Shown: in pieces, positions 1 to 6,259 of the stretch | Position numbering within the stretch: the first letter of the stretch is position 1 | How the letters are laid out: the number at the start of each line of letters is the position of its first letter | Origin: Desulfobacteraceae bacterium | Lineage (GTDB): Bacteria; Desulfobacterota; Desulfobacteria; Desulfobacterales; Desulfosalsimonadaceae | Direction: 5' to 3' | DNA: 8,396 nucleotides | Assembly (NCBI GenBank): GCA_027353395.1 | Contig: DAIEHU010000100.1 | Coordinates: 1 to 8,396 of the forward strand | The notes under the pieces: model-generated | What the model was told of the DNA's origin: nothing | The model's input: only the letters and a program-made list of their open reading frames with translations | Database searches by the model: none | Position numbers and translations under genes: made by a program

Positions 1-218
1 CCGGCCGTTTTATTACCGGCGGCGTCAACCAGCCGCCGCAGCGCCACTATCTCGGCATGATCCGTTTCGTTCGCCTGGCCGCCGGAGGTGCCCTGGCGGA
101 GGCCAACAGCCAGAATATTCTTTTCATCGGCGATCACGCAGCCCACCGGAAACTCACCGGCTGACAATGCCTGTTTTGCCTGCCTCAATGCCTGTCCCAT
201 CAGCCATGCATCGTTCAT
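1..218 (-). CDS. Nucleoside/cytidine deaminase family protein (TadA-like fold), N-terminal part, cut by left edge
   Basis: About 72 N-terminal residues are visible and the frame is open to the left edge. Seen: an amphipathic first helix, then GEFPVGCVI, which matches the GEVPVGAVI strand of TadA and other CMP/dCMP-type deaminases, and about 35 residues later HAEIVAL. That is the HAE motif, whose His binds zinc and whose Glu is the proton shuttle. The PCxxC motif that completes the zinc site would lie outside the window. The segment between the two motifs lacks the DPTA signature of true TadA (it reads NETD before HAE), so a general nucleoside deaminase is as likely as the tRNA adenosine deaminase. 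I chose the ATG at 216-218 because GAG sits 7 nt upstream; an in-frame ATG at 234-236 would add six residues. It is transcribed divergently from the 466-4423 operon. Confidence 0.75.
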   Translation of the reverse strand, partial: MNDAWLMGQALRQAKQALSAGEFPVGCVIADEKNILAVGLRQGTSGGQANETDHAEIVALRRLVDAAGNKTA

Positions 219-249
219 CTTTATTCTCGCATCCATATAACCAGCCAAT

Positions 250-280
250 AATATAACTCTTTCCCTCAACTGGGTATCAA
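250..280 (-). promoter_or_regulatory. Candidate sigma-70 promoter for the minus-strand deaminase gene
   Basis: Read on the minus strand, TTGATA (275-280) and TATATT (250-255) each match the consensus at 5 of 6 bases. The spacer is 19 nt, longer than the preferred 17. Transcription would begin near 243, giving a leader of about 25 nt to the start at 218. Only the box sequences support it, and AT-rich intergenic DNA gives such matches by chance. Confidence 0.3.
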
Positions 281-339
281 GCCGCAGCAAGTTTGTAAAG
301 CACCAATTACCGCCATTCCTAAAAAACGCCATATACAGA

Positions 340-366
340 CGGTCATTGACAATGACCGCCTTTTTG
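340..366 (+). promoter_or_regulatory. 19-bp palindrome with T-tract: operator or hairpin upstream of the hyuA-like operon
   Basis: CGGTCATTG (340-348) and CAATGACCG (350-358) are perfect inverted repeats around a single A. Plus-strand CCTTTTT follows at once (359-365). As RNA this would fold as a 7-bp stem with a 5-nt loop plus U-tract, the shape of a small intrinsic terminator. However, no plus-strand gene lies upstream inside the window, so it would have to end a leader or small RNA. As DNA it is a good dimeric-regulator operator: its centre contains TTGACA (346-351), a perfect -35 box, although the best -10 match (GTTAAT, 367-372) is weak and only 15 nt away. I cannot decide between the two readings. 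Confidence 0.45.
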
Positions 367-465
367 GTTAATGCTTAAAAAAATCGGCTGTTTTTCGTTG
401 GCGTTATGTAACTGTTCAGGCAGACAGGCATACCCACCTTAGCGCATCACCTGCAAGGAAACGAC

Positions 466-2151
466 ATGATCATCGGACTGGACGTCGGCGGCACCCATAC
501 GGATATCGTTCTTGTCGGAGACAACGGTCTTCTAAGAAAGATCAAGGTTCCGACGGATACCGCGGCGCTTTTCAAAACCGTGCTCTCCGGCATCGAAAAA
601 ATCACCGAAAACATCCCCCCTGAAAAAATCCGGCACGCGGTCCTCAGCACCACCCTGACCACCAACGCCATTGTCCAGAACAAACTGCCGCCGGTGGGCA
701 TGATCATTTCCGGCGGTCCAGGGCTGGACCCTGTATTGTTTCAAACCAACCCGCATTATTTCACCATTTCCGGCTCCATTGACCACAGCGGCAGAGAAAT
801 TGAGCCCATTGAAACGACCCAGGTCGAAGACATCGCACGGCATTTGAAATCCGATGGCATCCGGCATGTGGGCGTGGTGGGGAAATTCTCCGCCCGGAAC
901 CCAAGCCATGAACTCCAGATCAGCGAAATTTTAACCCCCCATTTTGACAAAATATTTTTAGGCCACCGCATCTCAGGCCATCTTAATTTTCCCCGCAGAA
1001 TCCACACGGCTTTTTTAAACGCTTCCGTGTATCCGATCCACAAGGAATTCTTTGAGGCCGTCAAGGCTTCCCTGCACCAGAAAGGGTTGTCCATCCCCAT
1101 CTATATTTTAAAAGCCGACGGCGGCACCATGCGTTTTGACGCATCCATCGATTTTCCCGGACAATCCATTCTCTCCGGGCCGTCCGCGAGCGTCATGGGC
1201 TCCGTGGCGTTTGCACCGGCTGATAAGGAAATCATAGTCATGGACATCGGCGGCAGCACAACGGATATGGCGGTGCTGATCAAGCAAACGCCCCTGCTGT
1301 GCCCGCTGGGCATTGAAATCGGCCCATACAAAACCCTGATCCGGGCGCTCAACAGTCATTCCATCGGCATCGGCGGCGACAGCGTGGTCCGTCTGGAAGG
1401 AACCGCCTTGAAAATCGGACCGGACCGCATGGGACGGGCGCTGGCTTATGGCGGTCCCGTGCTGACGCCTACGGACGCCTTGTTTGTTCTGGGCAAGGGC
1501 GAGGGCGGCGACCGGGAAAAATCGGTCCAGGGACTTACGCCCATCGCGCAAAAGATGGGGCTTTCCGTTGAAGCGGCGGCGTTTGAAATATTCGATCTTG
1601 CCTGTCAGGACATCCTGACCGCAGCCAGGGAAATGATCGGGCGGATCAACGGCAAGCCGGTGTATACCATTAAGGAAGTACTCGAAAACTATCAGATCAT
1701 GCCCCGGCACATTATGGTGATCGGCGGCCCGGCCCCCTATTTCGCCGAACACATGGAACAGATATCGGAATTCACGGCACTGAAGGTGCCCCAGTGGTCG
1801 GTGGCCAACGCCATCGGCACGGCCCTGTCGCGCACCACCTGCGAAATGACCCTGTTTGCGGACACCCAGAAAGGGATTGCCATGGCGCCGGAAGAAGCGT
1901 TCTCAAAATCCATCCCGGCCAGCTTCACCAAAAAAGACGCGCTGGAAATGGGCCATGACCTGCTCAGACAAAAGGCGCTGCAAAACGGCGCGGACATGAA
2001 CGATCTGGACGTGGATGTCCTGGAAGAACTCGAATTTAACATGGTCCGGGGGTTCCGGTTCACCGGGAAAAATATCCGCGTCAAACTGCAGATCAAACCC
2101 GGCTTGATTCATAATTATAAAATGATTACGGACAAGATTTCGGCCCTATAA
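466..2151 (+). CDS. Short HyuA-like hydantoinase/oxoprolinase family ATPase (ASKHA fold), 561 aa
   Basis: This is a member of the hydantoinase A / 5-oxoprolinase family. Such proteins use ATP to activate a cyclic amide or ketone, usually with a HyuB-type partner. Seen: the phosphate-1 loop DVGGTHTD (residues 6-13), LSTTLTTNAI (60-69) matching the family GTT-x-ATNA segment, the phosphate-2 loop DIGGSTTD (260-267), GIGGDS (301-306), and a likely adenosine motif VIGGPAPYF (418-426). The ATPase core therefore looks intact. At 561 residues it is shorter than classical HyuA or acetophenone-carboxylase subunits (roughly 650-700), and the C-terminal domain of those proteins appears to be missing or replaced by about 100 unrecognised residues. 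No HyuB gene is adjacent. AAGGAA (455-460) lies 5 nt before the ATG and fixes the start. The gene heads a tight operon with the deacetylase (26 bp downstream). Substrate unknown; annotating it as a hydantoinase would over-call it. Confidence 0.85.
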   Translation: MIIGLDVGGTHTDIVLVGDNGLLRKIKVPTDTAALFKTVLSGIEKITENIPPEKIRHAVLSTTLTTNAIVQNKLPPVGMIISGGPGLDPVLFQTNPHYFTISGSIDHSGREIEPIETTQVEDIARHLKSDGIRHVGVVGKFSARNPSHELQISEILTPHFDKIFLGHRISGHLNFPRRIHTAFLNASVYPIHKEFFEAVKASLHQKGLSIPIYILKADGGTMRFDASIDFPGQSILSGPSASVMGSVAFAPADKEIIVMDIGGSTTDMAVLIKQTPLLCPLGIEIGPYKTLIRALNSHSIGIGGDSVVRLEGTALKIGPDRMGRALAYGGPVLTPTDALFVLGKGEGGDREKSVQGLTPIAQKMGLSVEAAAFEIFDLACQDILTAAREMIGRINGKPVYTIKEVLENYQIMPRHIMVIGGPAPYFAEHMEQISEFTALKVPQWSVANAIGTALSRTTCEMTLFADTQKGIAMAPEEAFSKSIPASFTKKDALEMGHDLLRQKALQNGADMNDLDVDVLEELEFNMVRGFRFTGKNIRVKLQIKPGLIHNYKMITDKISAL

Positions 2152-2177
2152 GACAACCCCCTTTACCGGAGAGGCCC

Positions 2178-3494
2178 ATGATCAGCGCAAAGCATAAAAC
2201 CGGCCTGGTGTTTTTCCCGGCGTTCGATTGGGCCATCAGCCCGACCCACCCGGAACGGGAAGAACGCCTGCTCTACACCCAGGATCAGGTTTTTGAAGAA
2301 GGAATCCTGGATATCGACGGCATCACCGAATACAAAGCCGGCCTGGTGGACATCAAAGATATTCAGCGCGTCCATTTTTGCGCGCCGGACGAGCCATCCG
2401 TGATGACCAAATCCCATTTCATCAGCGCGGGCGGGGCCAAAACCATCGCCGACGCGGTGATGAAAAAAAAGATCGAACGCGGTTTCGCCCTGGTCCGCCC
2501 CCCCGGACACCATGCCATGCGCGTGGTACACGGCGGCAGAGGATTCTGCAATATCAACAATGAAGCCATCATGATCGAATACCTGCGTTCGGCATATAAA
2601 ATTGACCGGGTGGCCATCATCGACACGGACTGCCACCATGGGGACGGCACTCAGGACATTTACTGGCATGACCCGGACACCCTGTTTATTTCCCTCCACC
2701 AGGACGGGCGGACCCTCTACCCCGGCTCCGGTTTCCCCGAAGAGGTGGGCGGGCCCATGGCCGCTGGCGCCACATTAAACGTCCCCCTGCCGCCGTATAC
2801 GTCCGCGGAAGGATTTCTCCATGTAATCAAGGAACTGGCGCTGCCGATTCTTGAGGAGTTCAAGCCCGATATTATCGTCAATTCAGCGGGCCAGGACAAT
2901 CATTTCACGGATCCGCTCACCAATATGAATTTTTCCGCTCAGGGCTATGCGGATTTAACCCGGCTGCTAAAACCCGATATCGCGGTGCTGGAAGGCGGCT
3001 ATTCCATTGAAGGGGCGCTGCCCTATGTCAATCTGGGCATCATTCTGGCCATGGCCGGCATTGATTACAGCAATGTGCGGGAACCGGATTACAACCCGGA
3101 GAATCTTCGTCAATCGGCCCAGATCAGCCGGATGGTTGAAAAAACCTGCGATACGGTCATGTCCAACTGGCGGGCCCGGCAACTGCTTCGAAACCGGATG
3201 AAAGGCGGAAAGGCCTTTGATAAACGCAGGCGGAACATCATGTATGACACAGACGGCATCTATGAAACCCAGAACGAAACCATCCGCATCTGCAACGATT
3301 GCGCCGGCGCGTTGAGAATTGATTCCAGCGCCGACACCGGCCGTCATATCCTTGCGGTTCATGTACCCAGGAAAGCCTGTCATGCATGCCAGGAACAGGG
3401 TCTGGAGTGGTTTGACGGCGCTTCCACCGGCAGCTATGACGCCATATTTCTGCAGAACCGCGTAGATGACACATACCTGATCCGCAAAAAATAG
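2178..3494 (+). CDS. Histone deacetylase family (class-II-like) amidohydrolase with C-terminal Cys-rich tail, 438 aa
   Basis: This zinc amidohydrolase of the arginase/deacetylase superfamily hydrolyses acyl-amides of lysine or polyamines. Seen: RPPGHHA (107-113) with the catalytic His pair H111/H112, GFCNINNEAI (122-131), DTDCHHGDGTQ (149-159) with zinc ligands D151 and H153, SAGQDNHFTDPL (236-247) with the third ligand D245, and LEGGY (271-275) with transition-state Tyr275. Every catalytic residue is present, so it should be active. The fold ends near residue 300, and about 130 more residues follow. That tail is basic around 332-352 and contains CNDC (372-375) and CHAC (401-404), a probable zinc ribbon or treble clef that bacterial HDAC homologues such as AcuC normally lack. 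The start is supported by GGAG (2168-2171), 6 nt from the ATG. It lies between the HyuA-like gene and epmA, 11 bp before the latter. Native substrate unknown: protein acetyl-lysine, acetylpolyamine or another amide are all possible. Confidence 0.93.
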   Translation: MISAKHKTGLVFFPAFDWAISPTHPEREERLLYTQDQVFEEGILDIDGITEYKAGLVDIKDIQRVHFCAPDEPSVMTKSHFISAGGAKTIADAVMKKKIERGFALVRPPGHHAMRVVHGGRGFCNINNEAIMIEYLRSAYKIDRVAIIDTDCHHGDGTQDIYWHDPDTLFISLHQDGRTLYPGSGFPEEVGGPMAAGATLNVPLPPYTSAEGFLHVIKELALPILEEFKPDIIVNSAGQDNHFTDPLTNMNFSAQGYADLTRLLKPDIAVLEGGYSIEGALPYVNLGIILAMAGIDYSNVREPDYNPENLRQSAQISRMVEKTCDTVMSNWRARQLLRNRMKGGKAFDKRRRNIMYDTDGIYETQNETIRICNDCAGALRIDSSADTGRHILAVHVPRKACHACQEQGLEWFDGASTGSYDAIFLQNRVDDTYLIRKK

Positions 3495-3505
3495 AAGACA
3501 GCGAA

Positions 3506-4423
3506 ATGATTGACCGGCAGCAGCGCAAAATTCAAAACTTGGCCCTCCGGGCAAACATCCTTCGGCTGGTTCGTGATTTTTTTACACGCCAGGGCTTTCT
3601 GGAAGTCGACACGCCGATACGGATTCCGGCCCCGGCCCCGGAGCCCTATATTTCTCCCCAGCCGGCCGGAGGCTGGTATCTGCAAACCTCGCCGGAACTG
3701 TGCATGAAACGCCTGCTGGCGGCCAAGTACGAAAAAATATTTCAGATATGCAAATGTTTCCGCCGGGAGGAACGGGGGCACCGGCATCTGCCGGAATTCA
3801 CCATGCTGGAATGGTATGAGACTGGAGCCACATACCAGAATTTGATGGACCGGTGTGAGGCGCTGTTCGATTTTATCCGGCACGCTCTGAATCTTCCGGA
3901 AACCATCCATTATAAAGGACAGGCGATTGCGATTGCGGCCCCCTGGGAAAGGTTGACCGTCGCCGGCGCTTTCCGCCGGTATGCGCCGATTTCCATGGAT
4001 ACCGCCATGCAGACGGACGTATTTGACAAAACCATCGCATTTGACATCGAACCCAATTTAGGGACATCCCGACCGGTTTTTCTATATGATTATCCTGCGT
4101 CCACCTGTATGCTGGCGGCCCTCAAACCCGAAGACCCGGATCTGATCGAGCGGTTTGAGCTTTACATCGGCGGCCTGGAGCTGTGCAATGGATTCACGGA
4201 ACTGACGGATGCGGTTCTCCAGCGCAAACATTTTGAAGCAGAACTGGAAAACCGGAAACAAAATCATCTGCCGCCCATGCCCATGCCGGAAAAATTCCTG
4301 GATGACCTCTCTCTCATGCCCCCGGCTGCCGGGAACGCCCTGGGGCTTGACCGTCTGATCATGCTATTTACAGGAGTAGAGCGCATTGACGAGGTGGTGG
4401 CGTTCGCCCCGGAGGATATTTAA
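3506..4423 (+). CDS. epmA: EF-P lysine aminoacylase EpmA/GenX (PoxA-type LysRS paralogue), 305 aa
   Basis: EpmA is a class II lysyl-tRNA synthetase paralogue without a tRNA-binding domain. It activates (R)-beta-lysine (or lysine) with ATP and attaches it to a conserved lysine of elongation factor P, easing ribosome stalling at polyproline. Seen: motif 1 region FLEVDTP (31-37), LQTSPELCMKRLL (59-71), motif 2 CFRREERG...HLPEFTMLEWY (84-104), ELCNGFTELTD (225-235), and motif 3 GNALGLDRLIML (276-287). These align well with my recollection of E. coli EpmA, including Ala278 at the position linked there to beta-lysine preference. Compared with the 325-aa E. coli protein, the stretch before EPNLG (182-186) is about 20 residues shorter. 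The gene starts 11 bp after the deacetylase stop, with AGAAGA (3493-3498) as a modest ribosome-binding site overlapping that stop, which suggests coupled translation. Neither EpmB (lysine 2,3-aminomutase) nor EF-P is encoded in the window. Confidence 0.92.
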   Translation: MIDRQQRKIQNLALRANILRLVRDFFTRQGFLEVDTPIRIPAPAPEPYISPQPAGGWYLQTSPELCMKRLLAAKYEKIFQICKCFRREERGHRHLPEFTMLEWYETGATYQNLMDRCEALFDFIRHALNLPETIHYKGQAIAIAAPWERLTVAGAFRRYAPISMDTAMQTDVFDKTIAFDIEPNLGTSRPVFLYDYPASTCMLAALKPEDPDLIERFELYIGGLELCNGFTELTDAVLQRKHFEAELENRKQNHLPPMPMPEKFLDDLSLMPPAAGNALGLDRLIMLFTGVERIDEVVAFAPEDI

Positions 4424-4439
4424 GCGAAAAATAAATCAT

Positions 4440-4469
4440 TTGACATTCATTTCAATGGATTGATATGAT
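4440..4469 (+). promoter_or_regulatory. Strong sigma-70 promoter with extended -10 for the transglycosylase gene
   Basis: A perfect -35 TTGACA (4440-4445), an 18-nt spacer, and TATGAT (4464-4469, 5 of 6) preceded by TG at 4461-4462 in the correct extended -10 position. Transcription should start near 4476, leaving a leader of about 87 nt before the gene at 4563. ATTTCAA (4449-4455) and TTGAAAT (4482-4488) form a 7-bp inverted repeat centred on the -10 box, a possible operator. In the leader, AACGCC (4497-4502) could pair with GGCGTT (4534-4539) across a 31-nt loop, which is weak evidence for structure. The promoter begins 17 bp after epmA ends and separates the two transcripts; I see no clear terminator for the upstream operon. 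Confidence 0.75.
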
Positions 4470-4562
4470 AAAAATGCTATTTTGAAATAGAGGCTGAACG
4501 CCGCCAGTACATGATGGGGCCAATGATTTTTTTGGCGTTGACGATAACTTACAAGACCCTGT

Positions 4563-5225
4563 ATGCCCATGCACCGGATTCAACCGAAATTTTTAAATAT
4601 TGTTTTCCTGGGAATTCTCCTTTCCGCCGTATTCTCCTTTCCACCCAGCCTTTCCGCAGACATTTACTCATATGTGGATAAACACGGGGTGATTCATTTC
4701 AGCAATGCGCCGGTAGCCTCTACATCCCCCTCTAAATCCCTCTCCAGATACCAGTATTTTTCGCCTGAAACGGTCCCGGTCCACCCAAAAATAGTCGTAT
4801 ACCGGTCCACGAAAAACCATTATCCAGCCGGCAACCCCAAAGATTATGATGATATTATCAAGGAAGCGGCCGAAACGCATGGCGTCAGCACCGGTCTCAT
4901 CAAGGCCGTGATTCAGGCGGAATCCGCCTTTAACCCCAATGCCGTTTCACCGAAAGGGGCCATGGGGCTGATGCAGCTCATGCCCGAGACTTCAAGCGAT
5001 GTGGGCGTCAGTGATCCCTTCGACCCCAGGGAAAACATCATGGGCGGCACCCGGTATTTAAAGGAATTGATAGCGCGATACGGCAATGACCTGTCCCTGT
5101 GCCTGGCCGCCTACAATGCCGGCCCCGGCGCGGTAGAAAAATACAACTGCATTCCACCCTATCGCGAAACCGAAAATTATGTGGAAAAAGTATTGCAATA
5201 TTACAGCTTCTACCAAAACCAGTAA
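4563..5225 (+). CDS. Secreted lytic transglycosylase (DUF4124-like N-terminus plus SLT domain), 220 aa
   Basis: It cleaves peptidoglycan between MurNAc and GlcNAc, forming 1,6-anhydro-MurNAc, and should act in the periplasm. Seen: a signal peptide (basic start, hydrophobic residues about 11-27, probable cut after LSA at residue 32), then IYSYVDKHGVIHFSNAP (34-50), the DUF4124-type motif common in envelope proteins. A Ser/Pro-rich linker follows, then a Slt70/MltC-type catalytic domain (about 93-215). Within it, VIQAESAFNPNAVSPKGAMG (116-135) carries the catalytic Glu120, followed by LMQLMP (136-141), GGTRYLKEL (161-169) and LAAYNAGPGAV (181-191), all typical of SLT. The length fits small SLT proteins. 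A second ATG two codons in (4569) is an equally possible start; no strong Shine-Dalgarno is visible. It has its own promoter and is followed after 70 bp by a cysteine-cluster protein gene that may be co-transcribed. Confidence 0.9.
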   Translation: MPMHRIQPKFLNIVFLGILLSAVFSFPPSLSADIYSYVDKHGVIHFSNAPVASTSPSKSLSRYQYFSPETVPVHPKIVVYRSTKNHYPAGNPKDYDDIIKEAAETHGVSTGLIKAVIQAESAFNPNAVSPKGAMGLMQLMPETSSDVGVSDPFDPRENIMGGTRYLKELIARYGNDLSLCLAAYNAGPGAVEKYNCIPPYRETENYVEKVLQYYSFYQNQ

Positions 5226-5295
5226 CCGCCACGCCGCCGGAAAACCCCGGTTCATCACCTTTATTTCTTATTAAATCAGAACGATAAATTATAAA

Positions 5296-5979
5296 ATGGT
5301 CTTTTCTGACCCGCGCCTCAAGGCCCTTGACCAGCTTTACGCTGTCTATGATCAGTTTACCGGCAACCGGAACGTGGCATGCCAGAAATTCTGCGCAGAC
5401 TGCTGCACCTGCAATGTCACTCTGACGGGCCTTGAAGCGGCTCGGATCACCGCCGGCCTGGATGAAAACACAAAACAGGCGATCCGGTGGAAACTGACAA
5501 ATCTGCTTGCAAGACCCCGATTTATTCCGAAAATCACCATCAACCGGCTCGCGGATATCTGCGCACAGGGCGGCGAACCGCCGGAGGAAGTGGTTGATCC
5601 GGCATGGGGGGCCTGTCCGCTGCTTGAGAACAAATCCTGCCCCATCTATGATGTCCGGCCCTTCGGATGCCGGTGTATGACCTCATTCCAAAAATGTTCG
5701 GACACCGGCGCGGCGGATATCGATGATTTCAGCCTCACCGTAAACCATGTATTCCTACAAGTTATTGAACATATGGATAAAAATGGATATTTTGGCAATA
5801 TATCGGATATGCTGGCCGATGTCCTGTCAGGCGGAGCCGTTGCTTCGAAAACCCGCTCAGGATCGCATCATTCACCTCGCCTGATACCCAATTCCCCGCT
5901 AAATACCCTGCTGATCCCGCCCGGGCACCGGGAAAAAATCCAGCCCATCCTTGCCGCCCTCCGCACCATCCAGATATAA
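5296..5979 (+). CDS. YkgJ-family (CxxCxxCC) cysteine-cluster protein, 227 aa
   Basis: The family is presumed to bind zinc or an iron-sulfur cluster and has no firmly established function. Seen: Cys29, Cys33, Cys36 and Cys37 in the CxxxCxxCC arrangement, an extra Cys39, Cys89, then CPLLENKSCPIYDVRPFGCR (107-126), in which CPLL, C-x-IY and RP-x-x-CR are the family hallmarks. Further cysteines lie at 127 and 134. There is no signal peptide or membrane segment, so the protein is probably cytoplasmic. The last 45 residues or so (about 183-227) are Ser/Pro-rich, look poorly ordered, and go beyond the conserved core. The stretch before the ATG is AT-rich with no recognisable Shine-Dalgarno, so this start is less certain; there is no better in-frame ATG before the first Cys cluster. 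It may be read through from the transglycosylase promoter 70 bp upstream of that gene's end. A palindromic repeat begins at its stop codon. Confidence 0.85.
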   Translation: MVFSDPRLKALDQLYAVYDQFTGNRNVACQKFCADCCTCNVTLTGLEAARITAGLDENTKQAIRWKLTNLLARPRFIPKITINRLADICAQGGEPPEEVVDPAWGACPLLENKSCPIYDVRPFGCRCMTSFQKCSDTGAADIDDFSLTVNHVFLQVIEHMDKNGYFGNISDMLADVLSGGAVASKTRSGSHHSPRLIPNSPLNTLLIPPGHREKIQPILAALRTIQI

Positions 5980-6101
5980 TTCCATTTTGCATTCAAGATG
6001 ACATCAAGGCGGCAAAAAGAAGGCGACGCAGGCTTACTGTTTACAAGTTGAGGAACCGACGACGCAGCCAACGCTGATGCCGCTTGAATGCGAATTGGAA
6101 T
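5979..6101. repeat. Degenerate palindromic intergenic repeat element, about 123 bp
   Basis: The outer arms 5979-5997 (ATTCCATTTTGCATTCAAG) and 6083-6101 are inverted repeats matching at 17 of 19 positions, one of the two exceptions being a G-U wobble. A shorter inner pair is CATCA (6002-6006) / TGATG (6075-6079). The interior carries CGACGCAG twice as a direct repeat (6024-6031 and 6060-6067) and a roughly symmetric centre near 6033-6047. No reading frame crosses it. The composition (AAGGCGG, GAGGAACCGACGACGCAGCC) resembles non-coding palindromic elements I remember as scattered between genes in Desulfobacterota and other Proteobacteria. That link is from memory and only one copy is in this window. 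It starts at the stop codon of the YkgJ-family gene, so its transcript could also act as a terminator or 3'-end stabiliser. Confidence 0.6.
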
Positions 6102-6124
6102 AAGCGCATCAAGACCCATCGACT

Positions 6125-6146
6125 GATGTCATCCATTCCGTTTTGC
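6125..6146. repeat. Possible decayed partial copy of the same intergenic repeat
   Basis: GATGTCATC (6125-6133) is the exact reverse complement of 5997-6005. ATTCCGTTTTGC (6135-6146) matches the outer left arm 5979-5990 at 11 of 12 bases in direct orientation. Together they suggest a second, truncated or eroded element half beside the main palindrome. Short lengths make chance a fair alternative. Confidence 0.3.
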
Positions 6147-6149
6147 TTC

Positions 6150-6177
6150 TTGACTTCAGCTTTAAAAACCTTATAAA
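6150..6177 (+). promoter_or_regulatory. Candidate sigma-70 promoter for argS
   Basis: TTGACT (6150-6155, 5 of 6) and TATAAA (6172-6177, 5 of 6) are separated by 16 nt. Transcription would begin near 6184, giving a leader of about 75 nt. That leader contains a small CCGG/CCGG hairpin (6198-6211) followed further on by a T6 run (6229-6234). The hairpin is too weak and too far from the T-run for me to call an attenuator. Confidence 0.5.
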
Positions 6178-6259
6178 TAAACAAATTTAAAATTTAACCG
6201 GCCTCCTCCGGCGTGCGGCTTCATAACCTTTTTTAAAATAGAAATTTGTCCGGCTGCTC

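Noticed and set aside
206..256. 16-codon plus-strand frame in the divergent region as a leader peptide for the hyuA-like operon
   Set aside because: It overlaps the deaminase start on the other strand, has no ribosome-binding site and no run of one amino acid typical of attenuation peptides.
1108..1752. 214-codon minus-strand open frame inside the HyuA-like gene
   Set aside because: It is the antisense shadow of a GC-rich gene: no recognisable motif, odd composition, and the plus-strand frame has clear family motifs throughout.
4511..4681. 56-codon plus-strand frame starting ATGATGGGG in the transglycosylase leader, with a hydrophobic start
   Set aside because: It has no ribosome-binding site, overlaps the transglycosylase gene out of frame for most of its length, and its later residues are the shadow of the signal-peptide coding region.
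5226..5295. CCGG-AAAACC-CCGG hairpin after the transglycosylase gene as a terminator
   Set aside because: The stem is only 4 bp and the T-rich stretch is not adjacent, so it does not meet the form of an intrinsic terminator.
6198..6234. Hairpin and T-run in the argS leader as an attenuator or T-box
   Set aside because: The stem is short, the T-run is 17 nt or more away, and no T-box specifier or antiterminator sequence can be seen.
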